Source: Weeksella virosa DSM 16922
Lineage (GTDB): Bacteria; Bacteroidota; Bacteroidia; Flavobacteriales; Weeksellaceae
DNA: 64,000 nucleotides
NCBI RefSeq assembly: GCF_000189415.1
Contig: NC_015144.1
Span: forward strand, 1,598,001-1,662,000
Reading direction: 5' to 3'
In this document: positions 27,990 through 36,399 of the stretch, in pieces
How positions within the stretch are numbered: position 1 is the first letter of the stretch
Layout of the letters: each line of letters opens with the position of its first letter
Translations under genes and position numbers: made by a program
The notes under the pieces: model-generated
The model's database searches: none
Told to the model about the DNA's origin: nothing
What the model saw: only the letters and a program-made list of their open reading frames with translations

Positions 27990-29510
27990 ATGCAAAAACA
28001 AGCACTAATAAGTGTTTCAGACAAAACCAATCTGTTGCCATTTGCGCAATTTTTACAAGCGCATAAGTATAAGATTTTATCAACCGGCGGAACCTTCAAA
28101 TTCTTACAAGATAATGGAGTTGAGGTAACCGAGGTAAAAGATGTAACACAATTCCCAGAGATTTTAGATGGACGTGTAAAAACTTTGCATCCTGCAATTC
28201 ATGGAGGGATTTTAGCACGAAGATCAGATGATAAACATATGGATACCTTACGCGAACATCAAATCAACCCAATAGATATTGTGGTGGTAAACTTGTATCC
28301 CTTTTTCGAAAAACTAAATACCGGACTCTCTGAGGCCGAAATGATCGAATTTATCGACATTGGGGGGCCGTCGATGTTACGATCATCTGCTAAAAACTTT
28401 CAAGACGTAACAGTTATTACCGAAGTAGAAGATTATGCATTGGTAGAAAAAGAAATCAAAGAAAATGGAGAAACCTCTTTGGCTACCAGAAAAAAATTCG
28501 CAGCCAAAGTATTTAACCTTACTTCGGCGTACGATGCAGCAATCTCTACCTATTTATCTGATTCTATAGAAGAAGAATTTCCTAAATATCTAGAAACAGC
28601 TTACGAAAAACAAATGGATTTGCGTTATGGCGAAAATCCACATCAGAAAGCAGCCTATTATGTAGACAAAATTAAAAGTGGTGCAATGAAAGACTTTGTC
28701 TATTTACAAGGTAAGGAGTTATCTTTCAACAATATTCGAGACATGGATTTGGCCTATAAAGTTGTAGCCGAATTCGAAGAAACATGCTGCTGTGCAGTAA
28801 AACATTCTACACCGTGCGGAGTAGCAATTGGCGATACAGTTGCAGAAGTATACGAGAAAACCTATGCTTGCGACCCGATGTCTATTTTTGGTGGAATCGT
28901 AGCATTTAATAAAGAAGTGGATGAAAAAACAGCACGAGAATTGGTGAAAATCTTCCTAGAAATAGTAATTGCTCCAGCCTTTACAGAAGATGCCTTAGAA
29001 GTTTTCAAACAAAAGAAGAACTTACGCATCATACAAGTGAAACATCCGGTTTCTGATAAACAAAGTTATGTGAAGGTAGACGGTGGACTTTTAGTACAAT
29101 CAAGTGATCACCAATTTTCGAATACTTTTGATATAGTTACCAAAGTTGAGCCAACAAAGAAACAAATGACCGATCTAATTTTTGCACAAAAAATTGTAAA
29201 ATGGGTAAAATCTAATGCAATTGTTGTAGCAACAAACGGACAAGCGTATGGTATCGGAGGCGGACAAACAAACCGTATTTGGGCAGCACAACAAGCTATA
29301 GAACGCGCCAAGGAAAAAGTAAATGAAGGATTGGTTCTAGCATCTGATGCTTTTTTTCCATTCCGTGATGTTGTAGATTATGCTGCCGAAAATGGCATTC
29401 AAGCAATCATTCAACCAGGAGGATCAGTAAAAGACGAAGATTCTATCGAGGCGTGTAACGAACATCAAATCCCGATGGTATTTACAGGTATGCGTCATTT
29501 CATGCATTAA
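27990..29510 (+). CDS. purH: Bifunctional AICAR transformylase/IMP cyclohydrolase (PurH)
   Basis: From the ATG at 27990 the protein has 506 residues. The N-terminal MGS-like domain (about 1-190: [37 protein letters not shown]) is the IMP cyclohydrolase; the C-terminal domain carries the transformylase Lys-His pair in [10 protein letters not shown] near residue 262. Length is normal (E. coli 529). It performs the last two steps of IMP synthesis. An open frame extends 22 codons further upstream into purN, but those residues have no counterpart in PurH. Confidence 0.95.
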   Translation: MQKQALISVSDKTNLLPFAQFLQAHKYKILSTGGTFKFLQDNGVEVTEVKDVTQFPEILDGRVKTLHPAIHGGILARRSDDKHMDTLREHQINPIDIVVVNLYPFFEKLNTGLSEAEMIEFIDIGGPSMLRSSAKNFQDVTVITEVEDYALVEKEIKENGETSLATRKKFAAKVFNLTSAYDAAISTYLSDSIEEEFPKYLETAYEKQMDLRYGENPHQKAAYYVDKIKSGAMKDFVYLQGKELSFNNIRDMDLAYKVVAEFEETCCCAVKHSTPCGVAIGDTVAEVYEKTYACDPMSIFGGIVAFNKEVDEKTARELVKIFLEIVIAPAFTEDALEVFKQKKNLRIIQVKHPVSDKQSYVKVDGGLLVQSSDHQFSNTFDIVTKVEPTKKQMTDLIFAQKIVKWVKSNAIVVATNGQAYGIGGGQTNRIWAAQQAIERAKEKVNEGLVLASDAFFPFRDVVDYAAENGIQAIIQPGGSVKDEDSIEACNEHQIPMVFTGMRHFMH

Positions 29511-29546
29511 TCTATCGCTACCTAACTATAAATAAGAAAACAAACA

Positions 29547-30809
29547 ATGAGTACAAAAATTTTAATTGTAGGAAGTGGTGGGCGAGAACATGCAATTGGT
29601 TGGAAGTTCGCTGAAGATTTTAAACGTAAACAGGAAAAAGTAGACTTGTTTTTCGTACCTGGAAATGCAGGTACAGCAAAATTAGGTGAAAATATCGCAC
29701 TGAATTCTATTACAGAAATGAAAGATTTTGCTCTAGAAAATAAGATAGATCTCACCTTTGTTGGTCCAGAAGCCGAGTTAGCAGAAGGTATAGTAGACCT
29801 CTTTCAGGCGAATCATCTACCAATTTTTGGCCCACATAGAGAAGCAGCCAAGTTAGAATCTTCCAAAGCTTTTGCAAAAGATTTTATGCATAAATATGGC
29901 GTAAAAACAGCTGAATATAAAGTTTTCCAAGGACCGATGTTGGCTATCGAATATTTAGAAAAAGCAAGCTTCCCAATTGTTATAAAAGCATCTGGTTTGG
30001 CCGCAGGAAAAGGCGTGATTATTTGTCAAGATTTTGACCAAGCCAAAAAAGCTGTTCTAGAAATTATGGAAGACAAAACCTTTGGTGATGCAGGAAATGA
30101 AGTTGTAATTGAAGAATATTTGGAAGGATTCGAAGCATCGATACTTTCTTTTTTCAATGGGAAAACCATTATTCCCTTTATATCTGCCAAAGATCATAAA
30201 AAAATAGGTGAAGGAGAAACCGGGCTCAACACCGGAGGTATGGGAGCAATCGCACCGAACCCCTTATTTACCGAAGCACATTATCAAGCATTTCTAGAGG
30301 ATGTTTTGGAGCCAACAAAATGTGGGTTAATCAAAGAAGGTCTGAGGTTTTCGGGTGTCATTTTCTTTGGTCTGATGATTACTACAAAAGGAGTTTATCT
30401 CTTAGAGTATAATTTACGAATGGGAGATCCAGAAACACAAACAACTTTGCCATTACTAGAAAATGATTTGTATGATGTAGTGCAAAAAACTATTAAAAAC
30501 GAAGAGTTTACGCTGGAGTTTAGCGCTCAACACAGTTGTTGTGTAGTGATGGTTTCGGGAGGATATCCTGGTAATTACGAGAAAGGTTACCCAATAAGAG
30601 GATTGGATCAGGTAACTTGCCCAACGTTTATTGCAGGAGCGAAACTGTCGCAACAAGAAATTCTAACCTCTGGAGGACGTGTGCTTAATGTCGTTGGGAT
30701 AGGAAAGTCGTTAGAAGAAGCAAGAAAAACAGCTTACGAGAATGTAGCAAAAATACACTTCGACTACGAATATTATAGAAATGATATCGGTGAGATAAAA
30801 AAGAAGTAA
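29547..30809 (+). CDS. purD: Phosphoribosylamine-glycine ligase (PurD)
   Basis: The 420-residue ATP-grasp enzyme has the N-terminal ILIVGSGGREHAIGWK (3-18) and FVPGNAGTA, the ATP-grasp KASGLAAGKGVIIC near 146-159, and the metal-binding FSGVIFFGLMIT...LEYNLRMGDPE region. It joins phosphoribosylamine and glycine with ATP, the second step of purine synthesis. The length fits GARS alone, with no PurM or PurN fusion. It ends the purN-purH-purD unit at a strong hairpin. Confidence 0.95.
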   Translation: MSTKILIVGSGGREHAIGWKFAEDFKRKQEKVDLFFVPGNAGTAKLGENIALNSITEMKDFALENKIDLTFVGPEAELAEGIVDLFQANHLPIFGPHREAAKLESSKAFAKDFMHKYGVKTAEYKVFQGPMLAIEYLEKASFPIVIKASGLAAGKGVIICQDFDQAKKAVLEIMEDKTFGDAGNEVVIEEYLEGFEASILSFFNGKTIIPFISAKDHKKIGEGETGLNTGGMGAIAPNPLFTEAHYQAFLEDVLEPTKCGLIKEGLRFSGVIFFGLMITTKGVYLLEYNLRMGDPETQTTLPLLENDLYDVVQKTIKNEEFTLEFSAQHSCCVVMVSGGYPGNYEKGYPIRGLDQVTCPTFIAGAKLSQQEILTSGGRVLNVVGIGKSLEEARKTAYENVAKIHFDYEYYRNDIGEIKKK

Positions 30810-30834
30810 TTTTTATCTACCTATTATATCATAC

Positions 30835-30863
30835 AAAAAAGCGACTATTTAGTCGCTTTTTTT
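30835..30863 (+). terminator. pur operon terminator
   Basis: AAAAAAGCGACTA pairs with TAGTCGCTTTTTT in a tight stem closing purD transcription. Confidence 0.82.
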
Positions 30864-30940
30864 CGATAGTTGTTTTTTGTTTAATCTCCTAAAATACAGA
30901 AAAGAAGAAAAACTAGAAAATCAAATTTTTCATAAAACCG

Positions 30941-30948
30941 TATATTTG
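30941..30948 (+). promoter_or_regulatory. -7 element upstream of the FAA hydrolase gene
   Basis: TATATTTG fits TAnnTTTG, 24 bases before the ATG; -33 region is only weakly TTG-like. Confidence 0.45.
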
Positions 30949-30972
30949 TGTCCGGAAAAATAAAATAGTAGA

Positions 30973-31833
30973 ATGAAGTTAATACGTTTTGGAAAAATAG
31001 GAGAAGAGAAATCTGGCGTCGTAATCGATGAAATAAGGTACGATGTTTCTGGTTCTGGAATTGTGTATGATGAAGAGTTTTTTGGATCAGAAGAGAAAAG
31101 AGCAGTATTAGAAAAATACATCGAAGAAAATAGAAACACTTTGCAAGTAGTGTCGAATGAAGAGCGGTTAGGGCCACCTATGGTACGACCAGGAAAAATT
31201 GTATGCGTTGGATTGAATTTTGAAGACCATGTAAAAGAAACAGGATTAGAACAACAGCCAGAGCCGATTATGTTTCTCAAAGCCAATCAATCTTTTTGTG
31301 GTCCGCAAGACGGCATTATGCAACCAAACGGTTCTACCAAAATGGATTGGGAAACAGAATTAGCTGTAATAATTGGTAAGAAAGCCAACAACGTAAACGA
31401 AGAAGAAGCGATGGATTATGTATACGGCTATGCATTGATGAATGATATTTCGGAGCGTGCATTTCAGACCGATCGCGGTGGTACTTGGGATAAAGGAAAA
31501 GGGTGTGATACTTTTGCACCGCTCGGGCCATGGATTGTGACAAAAGATGAGGTAGATGATGTGGATAATATAGGATTGTGGCTAAAACTAAATGGTGAAA
31601 TGATGCAAGACGGGAATACACGCGATTTCATTTATCGGATTCCGAAATTAATTGCTTATCTAAGTCAATTCCTGTCATTCATGCCCGGAGATATTTTATC
31701 TACTGGCTCACCTGCAGGCTCGGGAATGGGTAAAGAACCGCAAATTTGGCTAAAGCCTGGTGATATTATCGAGTATGGAGGGGATTATTTAGGTAGTACC
31801 ACACAGACTATTCTTCCTTTTAGTAAAGACTAG
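30973..31833 (+). CDS. Fumarylacetoacetate hydrolase family protein
   Basis: The 286-residue protein belongs to the FAH superfamily. PGKIVCVGLNFEDHVKETG (about 74-92) opens the fold, EPIMFLKANQ and DWETELAVIIGKKA (about 124-137, metal-binding glutamates) follow, and LSTGSPAGSGMG near 236-247 is the C-terminal family loop. Members cleave or hydrate C-C bonds of small oxo-acids (fumarylpyruvate, ureidoglycolate-like, 2-keto-3-deoxy sugars). The reaction here cannot be fixed. It stands alone between purD and rplM with its own promoter box. Confidence 0.85.
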   Translation: MKLIRFGKIGEEKSGVVIDEIRYDVSGSGIVYDEEFFGSEEKRAVLEKYIEENRNTLQVVSNEERLGPPMVRPGKIVCVGLNFEDHVKETGLEQQPEPIMFLKANQSFCGPQDGIMQPNGSTKMDWETELAVIIGKKANNVNEEEAMDYVYGYALMNDISERAFQTDRGGTWDKGKGCDTFAPLGPWIVTKDEVDDVDNIGLWLKLNGEMMQDGNTRDFIYRIPKLIAYLSQFLSFMPGDILSTGSPAGSGMGKEPQIWLKPGDIIEYGGDYLGSTTQTILPFSKD

Positions 31834-31870
31834 AACAAAAAAACTTGTTTCTTCAACAATTTCTGTAGTA

Positions 31871-31888
31871 ATCCTTTAGCCAAAGGAT
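31871..31888 (+). terminator. Possible terminator of the FAA hydrolase gene
   Basis: ATCCTTT (31871-31877) pairs with AAAGGAT (31882-31888) around a 4-base loop, with a T-rich stretch a few bases downstream. The stem is short. Confidence 0.4.
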
Positions 31889-31962
31889 GAGGTTTTTGTT
31901 TTGATGAATCATTTATTATCTTCACAGGATTACTTAGAAATTAAAAATAAATAGATAAAAAT

Positions 31963-31995
31963 CAAAATCCTTTTTGCAATCCGAAAAGGATTTTG
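31963..31995 (+). repeat. 12-bp inverted repeat overlapping the rplM promoter
   Basis: CAAAATCCTTTT (31963-31974) and AAAAGGATTTTG (31984-31995) are perfect complements with a 9-base spacer. The repeat spans the -33 box and abuts the -7 box, so it is an operator candidate rather than an RNA hairpin of the mature leader. Confidence 0.55.
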
Positions 31996-32003
31996 TACAT
32001 TTG
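31974..32003 (+). promoter_or_regulatory. rplM-rpsI promoter
   Basis: TTG at 31974-31976, 19 bases, then TACATTTG at 31996-32003: full consensus. The GTG start of rplM is about 55 bases downstream. Confidence 0.78.
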
Positions 32004-32057
32004 CACCCCGATCATAGTGTCGGTAATTAAGTAGAATATTAAAAATCAATCAAGAGA

Positions 32058-32513
32058 GTGGACACGTTAAGTTACAAAACTACATCAGCCAACAAAGAGA
32101 CTGCCCAAAAAGAATGGGTAGTGGTGGACGCTTCTGGCCATAATTTAGGTCGCCTGTCATCAGGAATAGCGAAGCTCCTAAGAGGGAAACACAAAACCAA
32201 TTTTACCCCACATGCAGACTGTGGAGATTACGTTATTGTGTTGAATGCAGACAAAGTTGAATTGTCTGGAAATAAATGGGAGGATAAATTATATATCCGT
32301 CACACAGGTTATCCAGGAGGGCAAAGATCATTAACTGCAACAGAGTTGTTTAATAAGGATCCTAAACGTCTTATCGATAAATCTGTAAAAGGAATGTTGC
32401 CGAAAAATAAACTAGGTGCAGCATTATTGAAAAATTTGCACATTTTCGTGGGAGAAGAGCATACACATCAAGCTCAAAAGCCAAAGAAAATTGATATTAA
32501 CCAATACTTATAA
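32058..32513 (+). CDS. rplM: 50S ribosomal protein L13 (uL13)
   Basis: The 151-residue protein has L13 signatures: [25 protein letters not shown] near the N-terminus, [16 protein letters not shown], and [11 protein letters not shown] with the C-terminal [17 protein letters not shown]. It starts at GTG (32058); no ATG gives the conserved N-terminus, and the upstream stretch AGAGA fits a ribosome-binding region. It is an early-assembly protein of the large subunit and is cotranscribed with rpsI, 8 bases downstream. Confidence 0.95.
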   Translation: MDTLSYKTTSANKETAQKEWVVVDASGHNLGRLSSGIAKLLRGKHKTNFTPHADCGDYVIVLNADKVELSGNKWEDKLYIRHTGYPGGQRSLTATELFNKDPKRLIDKSVKGMLPKNKLGAALLKNLHIFVGEEHTHQAQKPKKIDINQYL

Positions 32514-32521
32514 TTAAATCC

Positions 32522-32908
32522 ATGGCAATAGTTCATAAAATAGGACGTAGAAAAAAATCTGTAGCCCGTGTTTATTTGCAAGAAGGGACAGGAGAGATTT
32601 ATATCAACGGACGTACTTTAGAAGATTATTTTGGTACAGATGTTTTACGTTACAAAGTAGAGCAACCATTTCTAATCACAGGTACAAAAGACAAATATAA
32701 CGTAGATGTTAAAGTATTTGGAGGTGGTACCACTGGACAAGCAGAGGCAATTCGTTTGGCAATTTCACGTGCATTATGTGAGATAGACTCAGAATTTCGT
32801 TTAGAGTTGAAGCCAGAAGGGTTATTAACTCGCGATCCACGTATGGTAGAGCGTAAAAAATACGGACAGAAGAAAGCTCGTAAGAAATTCCAATTCTCTA
32901 AACGTTAA
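32522..32908 (+). CDS. rpsI: 30S ribosomal protein S9 (uS9)
   Basis: The 128-residue protein ends in [12 protein letters not shown], the conserved basic tail that reaches the P-site tRNA, and carries [12 protein letters not shown] near the start and [19 protein letters not shown] centrally. Length fits S9 (about 130). It follows rplM by 8 bases as in most bacteria. Confidence 0.96.
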   Translation: MAIVHKIGRRKKSVARVYLQEGTGEIYINGRTLEDYFGTDVLRYKVEQPFLITGTKDKYNVDVKVFGGGTTGQAEAIRLAISRALCEIDSEFRLELKPEGLLTRDPRMVERKKYGQKKARKKFQFSKR

Positions 32909-32939
32909 TCAATTATTTAAATTATTAAAAAAATCCATT

Positions 32940-33014
32940 TTCCGTTGGTTTAGCATCTAAACAATTAAGGCAATTTATATACCCACTTAATTGTTGCTTG
33001 TTGAGAAAACGGAA
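32940..33014 (+). promoter_or_regulatory. Nested-stem leader of rpsB
   Basis: Two nested inverted repeats lie in the spacer before rpsB: outer TTCCGTT (32940-32946) with AACGGAA (33008-33014), and inner AACAATTAAG (32960-32969) with CTTAATTGTT (32986-32995), both perfect. No terminator T-run follows. The fold ends 21 bases before the ATG. It looks like a ribosomal protein autoregulatory leader for S2; that role is inferred. Confidence 0.6.
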
Positions 33015-33035
33015 CGTAAACTATCAAATAAGAAA

Positions 33036-33785
33036 ATGGCAAAAATAAATGTAAAAGACCTATTGAATGCAGGTGTGCATTTTGGTCACTTAACCAGAAA
33101 ATGGAATCCACACATGGCTCCTTATATCTTTATGGAGAAAAATGGTATCCATATTATCGATCTTCACAAAACTGCAGTGAAGTTAGATGAAGCTTCGGAA
33201 GCATTGGGGAAAATCGCAGCATCAGGACGTAAAATTCTATTCGTTGCAACCAAAAAACAAGCAAAAGATGTAGTTGCTAAACATGCAGAAGAAGTAAACA
33301 TGCCGTATATTACAGAACGTTGGCCTGGAGGTATGTTGACAAACTTTGTAACGATCCGTAAAGCAGTTAAAAAAATGAACTCTATTGACCGTATGAAAAA
33401 AGACGGTACTTTCGAAACTTTATCGAAAAAAGAAAGATTGCAAGTAGATCGTCAGCGTGCTAAGTTAGAGAAAAACTTAGGTTCTATCGCAGACATGACA
33501 CGTCTACCTTCTGCAGTATTTGTAGTAGATATTGTACGTGAACATATTGCAATTGCAGAAGCTAAAAAATTAGGTATTCCAGTATTTGCGATGGTGGATA
33601 CTAATACCGATCCGCGAATTGTAGATTACGCAATTCCTGCAAACGATGATGCTTCTAAATCTATTGATATTATTTTATCTACTGTAGCAGAATCTATCAA
33701 AACTGGTTTATCTACCCGTAAAGCAGAAAAAGAAAAAGCGAAAGAAGATAAAGAAGAAGGAGTAGAAAAAACACAAGAAGCTTAA
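33036..33785 (+). CDS. rpsB: 30S ribosomal protein S2 (uS2)
   Basis: From ATG 33036 the protein has 249 residues and starts MAKINVKDLLNAGVHFGHLT, the universal S2 N-terminus; WNPHMAPYIFMEKNGIHIIDL, ERWPGGMLTNF and IPVFAMVDTNTDPRIVDY are diagnostic. An open frame extends 15 codons upstream into the structured leader but lacks conservation. The C-terminus is a charged Lys/Glu tail. S2 sits at the small-subunit neck and is needed for S1 binding. tsf follows after a 120-base gap with a hairpin. Confidence 0.96.
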   Translation: MAKINVKDLLNAGVHFGHLTRKWNPHMAPYIFMEKNGIHIIDLHKTAVKLDEASEALGKIAASGRKILFVATKKQAKDVVAKHAEEVNMPYITERWPGGMLTNFVTIRKAVKKMNSIDRMKKDGTFETLSKKERLQVDRQRAKLEKNLGSIADMTRLPSAVFVVDIVREHIAIAEAKKLGIPVFAMVDTNTDPRIVDYAIPANDDASKSIDIILSTVAESIKTGLSTRKAEKEKAKEDKEEGVEKTQEA

Positions 33786-33825
33786 CATTTATTTGATGAT
33801 TAAGTCATCGATATAGTATAAAATT

Positions 33826-33864
33826 GTAGCTCCTACGTTTTCGGATGTATGAGCTACTTTTGTT
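33826..33864 (+). terminator. Terminator or attenuator between rpsB and tsf
   Basis: GTAGCTC (33826-33832) pairs with GAGCTAC (33851-33857), with a partly self-paired interior, followed by TTTTGTTT. It may reduce rather than stop transcription into tsf, since no clear promoter follows. Confidence 0.55.
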
Positions 33865-33905
33865 TCAGACTACATAAGAAATACTAATAAACTAAAAAAA
33901 CAATT

Positions 33906-34730
33906 ATGAGCTATAAAGCAACAGCCTCTGAGGTAAGTAAATTAAGAAATGCGACAGGAGCAGGAATGATGGACTCTAAAAAAGCTTTGGAAGAAGCTGG
34001 TGGAGATTTTGACAAAGCTGTAGAAATTCTACGTAAAAAAGGTCAGAAAGTTGCTGCAAACAGAGCAGACCGCGAATCTACAGAAGGTGCAGTAATCGCT
34101 AAAGTTAACGCAGCACACAACAAAGGGGTAATTATTGCACTAAACTGTGAAACTGACTTCGTTGCGAAAAACGAAGACTTCGTAAAATTAGCTAATGAAT
34201 TAGCAGAATTAGCTTTAGATTACAACACAAAAGAAGAATTGTTAAAAGCACCTTATGCAGGCATCACTGTAGAAGAGAAATTAACAGAACAAACTGGAGT
34301 AATCGGTGAGAAAATCGAAATCGGAAACTTCCAAACAATCGAAGGATCATCTCTTAACGCTTATATCCATGCAGGTAATCGTATCGCAGCAGTAGTAGCT
34401 CTTTCTGGCGAATACGATGGTGCGAAAGAAGTTGCCTATGATGTTGCAATGCAAGTTGCTGCAATGAATCCAGTAGCATTGGATGAAACCCAAGTTGCTC
34501 AATCGATTATAGATACTGAATTGAATATCGCTCGAGAACAATTAAAAGCAGAAGGGAAACCAGAAAACATGATCGAAAATATTGCAAAAGGGAAACTACA
34601 AAAATTCTTCAAAGAAAACACATTGGTTCATCAAGCATCAATCAAAGATGGGAAAGTAGCAGTACAAGATGTTGTAAAAGCAGTTAACCCAGACCTGAAA
34701 GTAACAGGATTTATCCGTTACTCAATCTAA
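33906..34730 (+). CDS. tsf: Elongation factor Ts
   Basis: The 274-residue protein has the N-terminal UBA-like domain (about 5-50: LRNATGAGMMDSKKALEE) and the two conserved EF-Ts motifs, including NCETDFVAKNEDF (about 80-92) with the Phe that inserts into EF-Tu. Length matches the usual 270-300. It recycles EF-Tu-GDP to EF-Tu-GTP. It is paired with rpsB as in most bacteria and closed by a very strong terminator. Confidence 0.96.
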   Translation: MSYKATASEVSKLRNATGAGMMDSKKALEEAGGDFDKAVEILRKKGQKVAANRADRESTEGAVIAKVNAAHNKGVIIALNCETDFVAKNEDFVKLANELAELALDYNTKEELLKAPYAGITVEEKLTEQTGVIGEKIEIGNFQTIEGSSLNAYIHAGNRIAAVVALSGEYDGAKEVAYDVAMQVAAMNPVALDETQVAQSIIDTELNIAREQLKAEGKPENMIENIAKGKLQKFFKENTLVHQASIKDGKVAVQDVVKAVNPDLKVTGFIRYSI

Positions 34731-34755
34731 TAATCGAAAAGAAATTAGTCAACAT

Positions 34756-34796
34756 AAAACAATCCGGTCAAAGTGTTTTTGACCGGATTGTTTTTT
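34756..34796 (+). terminator. tsf terminator
   Basis: AAAACAATCCGGTCAAA pairs with TTTGACCGGATTGTTTT around a 4-6-base loop, followed by further T; one of the strongest hairpins in the window. Confidence 0.92.
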
Positions 34797-34834
34797 CTAT
34801 ATGGTCTATACTTTAATATTTCCGGTACGATAAA

Positions 34835-35779
34835 TTACTTTGGCAAACTTACAGTAGCATGACTTTCGTTGGTTTGTTCTAAAAATATTTTTCCACGCAA
34901 AATACTCTGAATTGTTTTTATCAACTCCTCTTCAAAAGAATCCCTCAATTGAGATTGGTGGTAAATCAAACTTACTTCTCTCGTTGGAATTGGATTTTCG
35001 AATTGACGTAAATTTTTTCGCAATTTTTTCGGTAATTCTTCTGCCACCAAAGCAGGTAAAAGCGTCATTCCATATCCTTCGTTTGCTAATTTTATCAATG
35101 CGTCAAAACTACCACTTTCTAGTTTAACGGGACGTTGCTTTATTTTAGAGGCTTCGCATAAAGATAAAACATTATCACGGAAACAGTGCCCTTCTTGCAA
35201 GATGAGCAAATCTGCAGATTCTAAATCGGTTTCTACTATTTTTTCCTGGCTTGTCAAACGATGTCCTTCAGGGATATACGCAACCAATGGCTCGTAATAT
35301 AAAGTTTTTTCGATAATTTGATCTTCGTGTAAAGGCGAAACGACAATCCCAAAATCCAATGAACCGTCTTTGATTCCTTTGATGATTTTTTCGGTTTTGA
35401 ATTCTTTGATTATCAAATTCGATTTTGGATGTTTTTTCTCAAAAGTTTTATAGAACAACGGAACCAAGGTAGGCAATATTGTTGGTATTACACCAATCAC
35501 AAAATCACCTTCTAACAGACCTTTTTCTTCATTCACCAAATGCTTCATACGATTAGCTTCCATCAAGATTGTTTTGGCTTGTTGTACTATTTTCTCACCA
35601 ATTTGGGTGATTTTTATCGGATGGGAAGTGCGATCGAAAATCTCTACATTGAGCTCTTTCTCTAGTTTCTGAATTTGCATGCTAAGAGTTGGTTGAGTAA
35701 CAAATGATTTGTCAGCTGCTACAGTAAAGTTTTTATACTCTGCCACTGCCAATACATATTGTAATTGCACTAATGTCAT
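34835..35779 (-). CDS. oxyR: LysR-type peroxide sensor OxyR
   Basis: The 314-residue protein has an N-terminal winged helix-turn-helix (1-60: FTVAADKSFVTQPTLSMQI) and a periplasmic-binding-like effector domain (90-300). In the effector domain EGHCFRDNVLSLC places cysteines at residues 199 and 208, the same numbers as the redox disulfide pair of E. coli OxyR. This makes a peroxide-sensing role likely: oxidation would form the disulfide and activate genes such as catalase or Dps. Targets are not in the window. It is divergent from nothing immediate; a lipoprotein gene lies upstream on the same strand. Confidence 0.9.
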   Translation of the reverse strand: MTLVQLQYVLAVAEYKNFTVAADKSFVTQPTLSMQIQKLEKELNVEIFDRTSHPIKITQIGEKIVQQAKTILMEANRMKHLVNEEKGLLEGDFVIGVIPTILPTLVPLFYKTFEKKHPKSNLIIKEFKTEKIIKGIKDGSLDFGIVVSPLHEDQIIEKTLYYEPLVAYIPEGHRLTSQEKIVETDLESADLLILQEGHCFRDNVLSLCEASKIKQRPVKLESGSFDALIKLANEGYGMTLLPALVAEELPKKLRKNLRQFENPIPTREVSLIYHQSQLRDSFEEELIKTIQSILRGKIFLEQTNESHATVSLPK

Positions 35780-35846
35780 AAAGATTTTTTTGATATGTTA
35801 TCTTAGTAAATATATGAGTTTTTTTGGTAAAAAAATGAGAATAAAA

Positions 35847-35877
35847 TAGCCGTTCCTTTTTAAGAAAGAAACGGCTA
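35847..35877 (-). terminator. Terminator of the 35909 lipoprotein gene
   Basis: TAGCCGTT (35847-35854) pairs with AACGGCTA (35870-35877) with a further inner CTTT/AAAG; on the minus strand TTTTATT follows. Confidence 0.72.
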
Positions 35878-35908
35878 AAATCTAAATTTCTAAAAAAATA
35901 GAAATAAA

Positions 35909-36325
35909 TTATTTATTAAGATTTTTTTGTAATTCAGCTGCCCAATCTTGTAACTTTTTTGCATCTTCTGGGGTGAGTTTTTGTGCAATTTCTGCCATTT
36001 CTTTAGAGAAATCTACAGCTTTAGCTTGTAATTCTGTTAGCTTTGTAGCATCACCAGAAGTAGCAGCTACTTTTAGTTCTTGTACGTAAGCTGCGTATTT
36101 GTCTGCAAATGCTTTTGCCTCTGGAGAGGTGAAAGCTGGCATTGCTGCTAAAGTTTCTAAGTTATTGTCAATCTCAGTTTTTACTGTTTCTGTTGCGTCA
36201 TTTGTTGTTTCAGCTATTACCTCTTGTGTATCTTTAATGTTTTCTACTTTTTTTTCTGTTTCACTTTTGCATGAGGTAAAACCAATCATTCCTAATACGG
36301 CTAATCCTAAAATTGTTTTTTTCAT
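35909..36325 (-). CDS. Small helical lipoprotein, function unknown
   Basis: The 138-residue protein has a lipoprotein signal peptide (lipobox GFTSC, Cys19), an acidic, Thr-rich segment (about 22-60: a likely surface linker) and a helical C-terminal half rich in Ala, Lys and Glu (about 60-138). No enzyme motif is visible. It is a monocistronic unit: a TACCTTTG promoter box at 36361-36368 and a hairpin terminator at 35847-35877. The composition suggests an abundant small envelope lipoprotein, but no function can be assigned. Confidence 0.65.
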   Translation of the reverse strand: MKKTILGLAVLGMIGFTSCKSETEKKVENIKDTQEVIAETTNDATETVKTEIDNNLETLAAMPAFTSPEAKAFADKYAAYVQELKVAATSGDATKLTELQAKAVDFSKEMAEIAQKLTPEDAKKLQDWAAELQKNLNK

Positions 36326-36360
36326 TTGTCTGATTTTTTTAAATGTTTTTTATAGTTTTT

Positions 36361-36368
36361 CAAAGGTA
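36361..36368 (-). promoter_or_regulatory. -7 element upstream of the small lipoprotein gene
   Basis: TACCTTTG on the minus strand fits TAnnTTTG, leaving a leader of about 30 bases. Confidence 0.5.
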
Positions 36369-36399
36369 AAGAATTGATCACAATAAATTATGTATTTTT

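Noticed and set aside
30881-31286. Two overlapping minus-strand frames near the FAA hydrolase start
   Set aside because: Both are antisense to the FAA hydrolase gene and its promoter, without recognisable domains.
32991-33035. 15-codon N-terminal extension of rpsB
   Set aside because: It falls in the structured leader; S2 proteins begin at the ATG at 33036.
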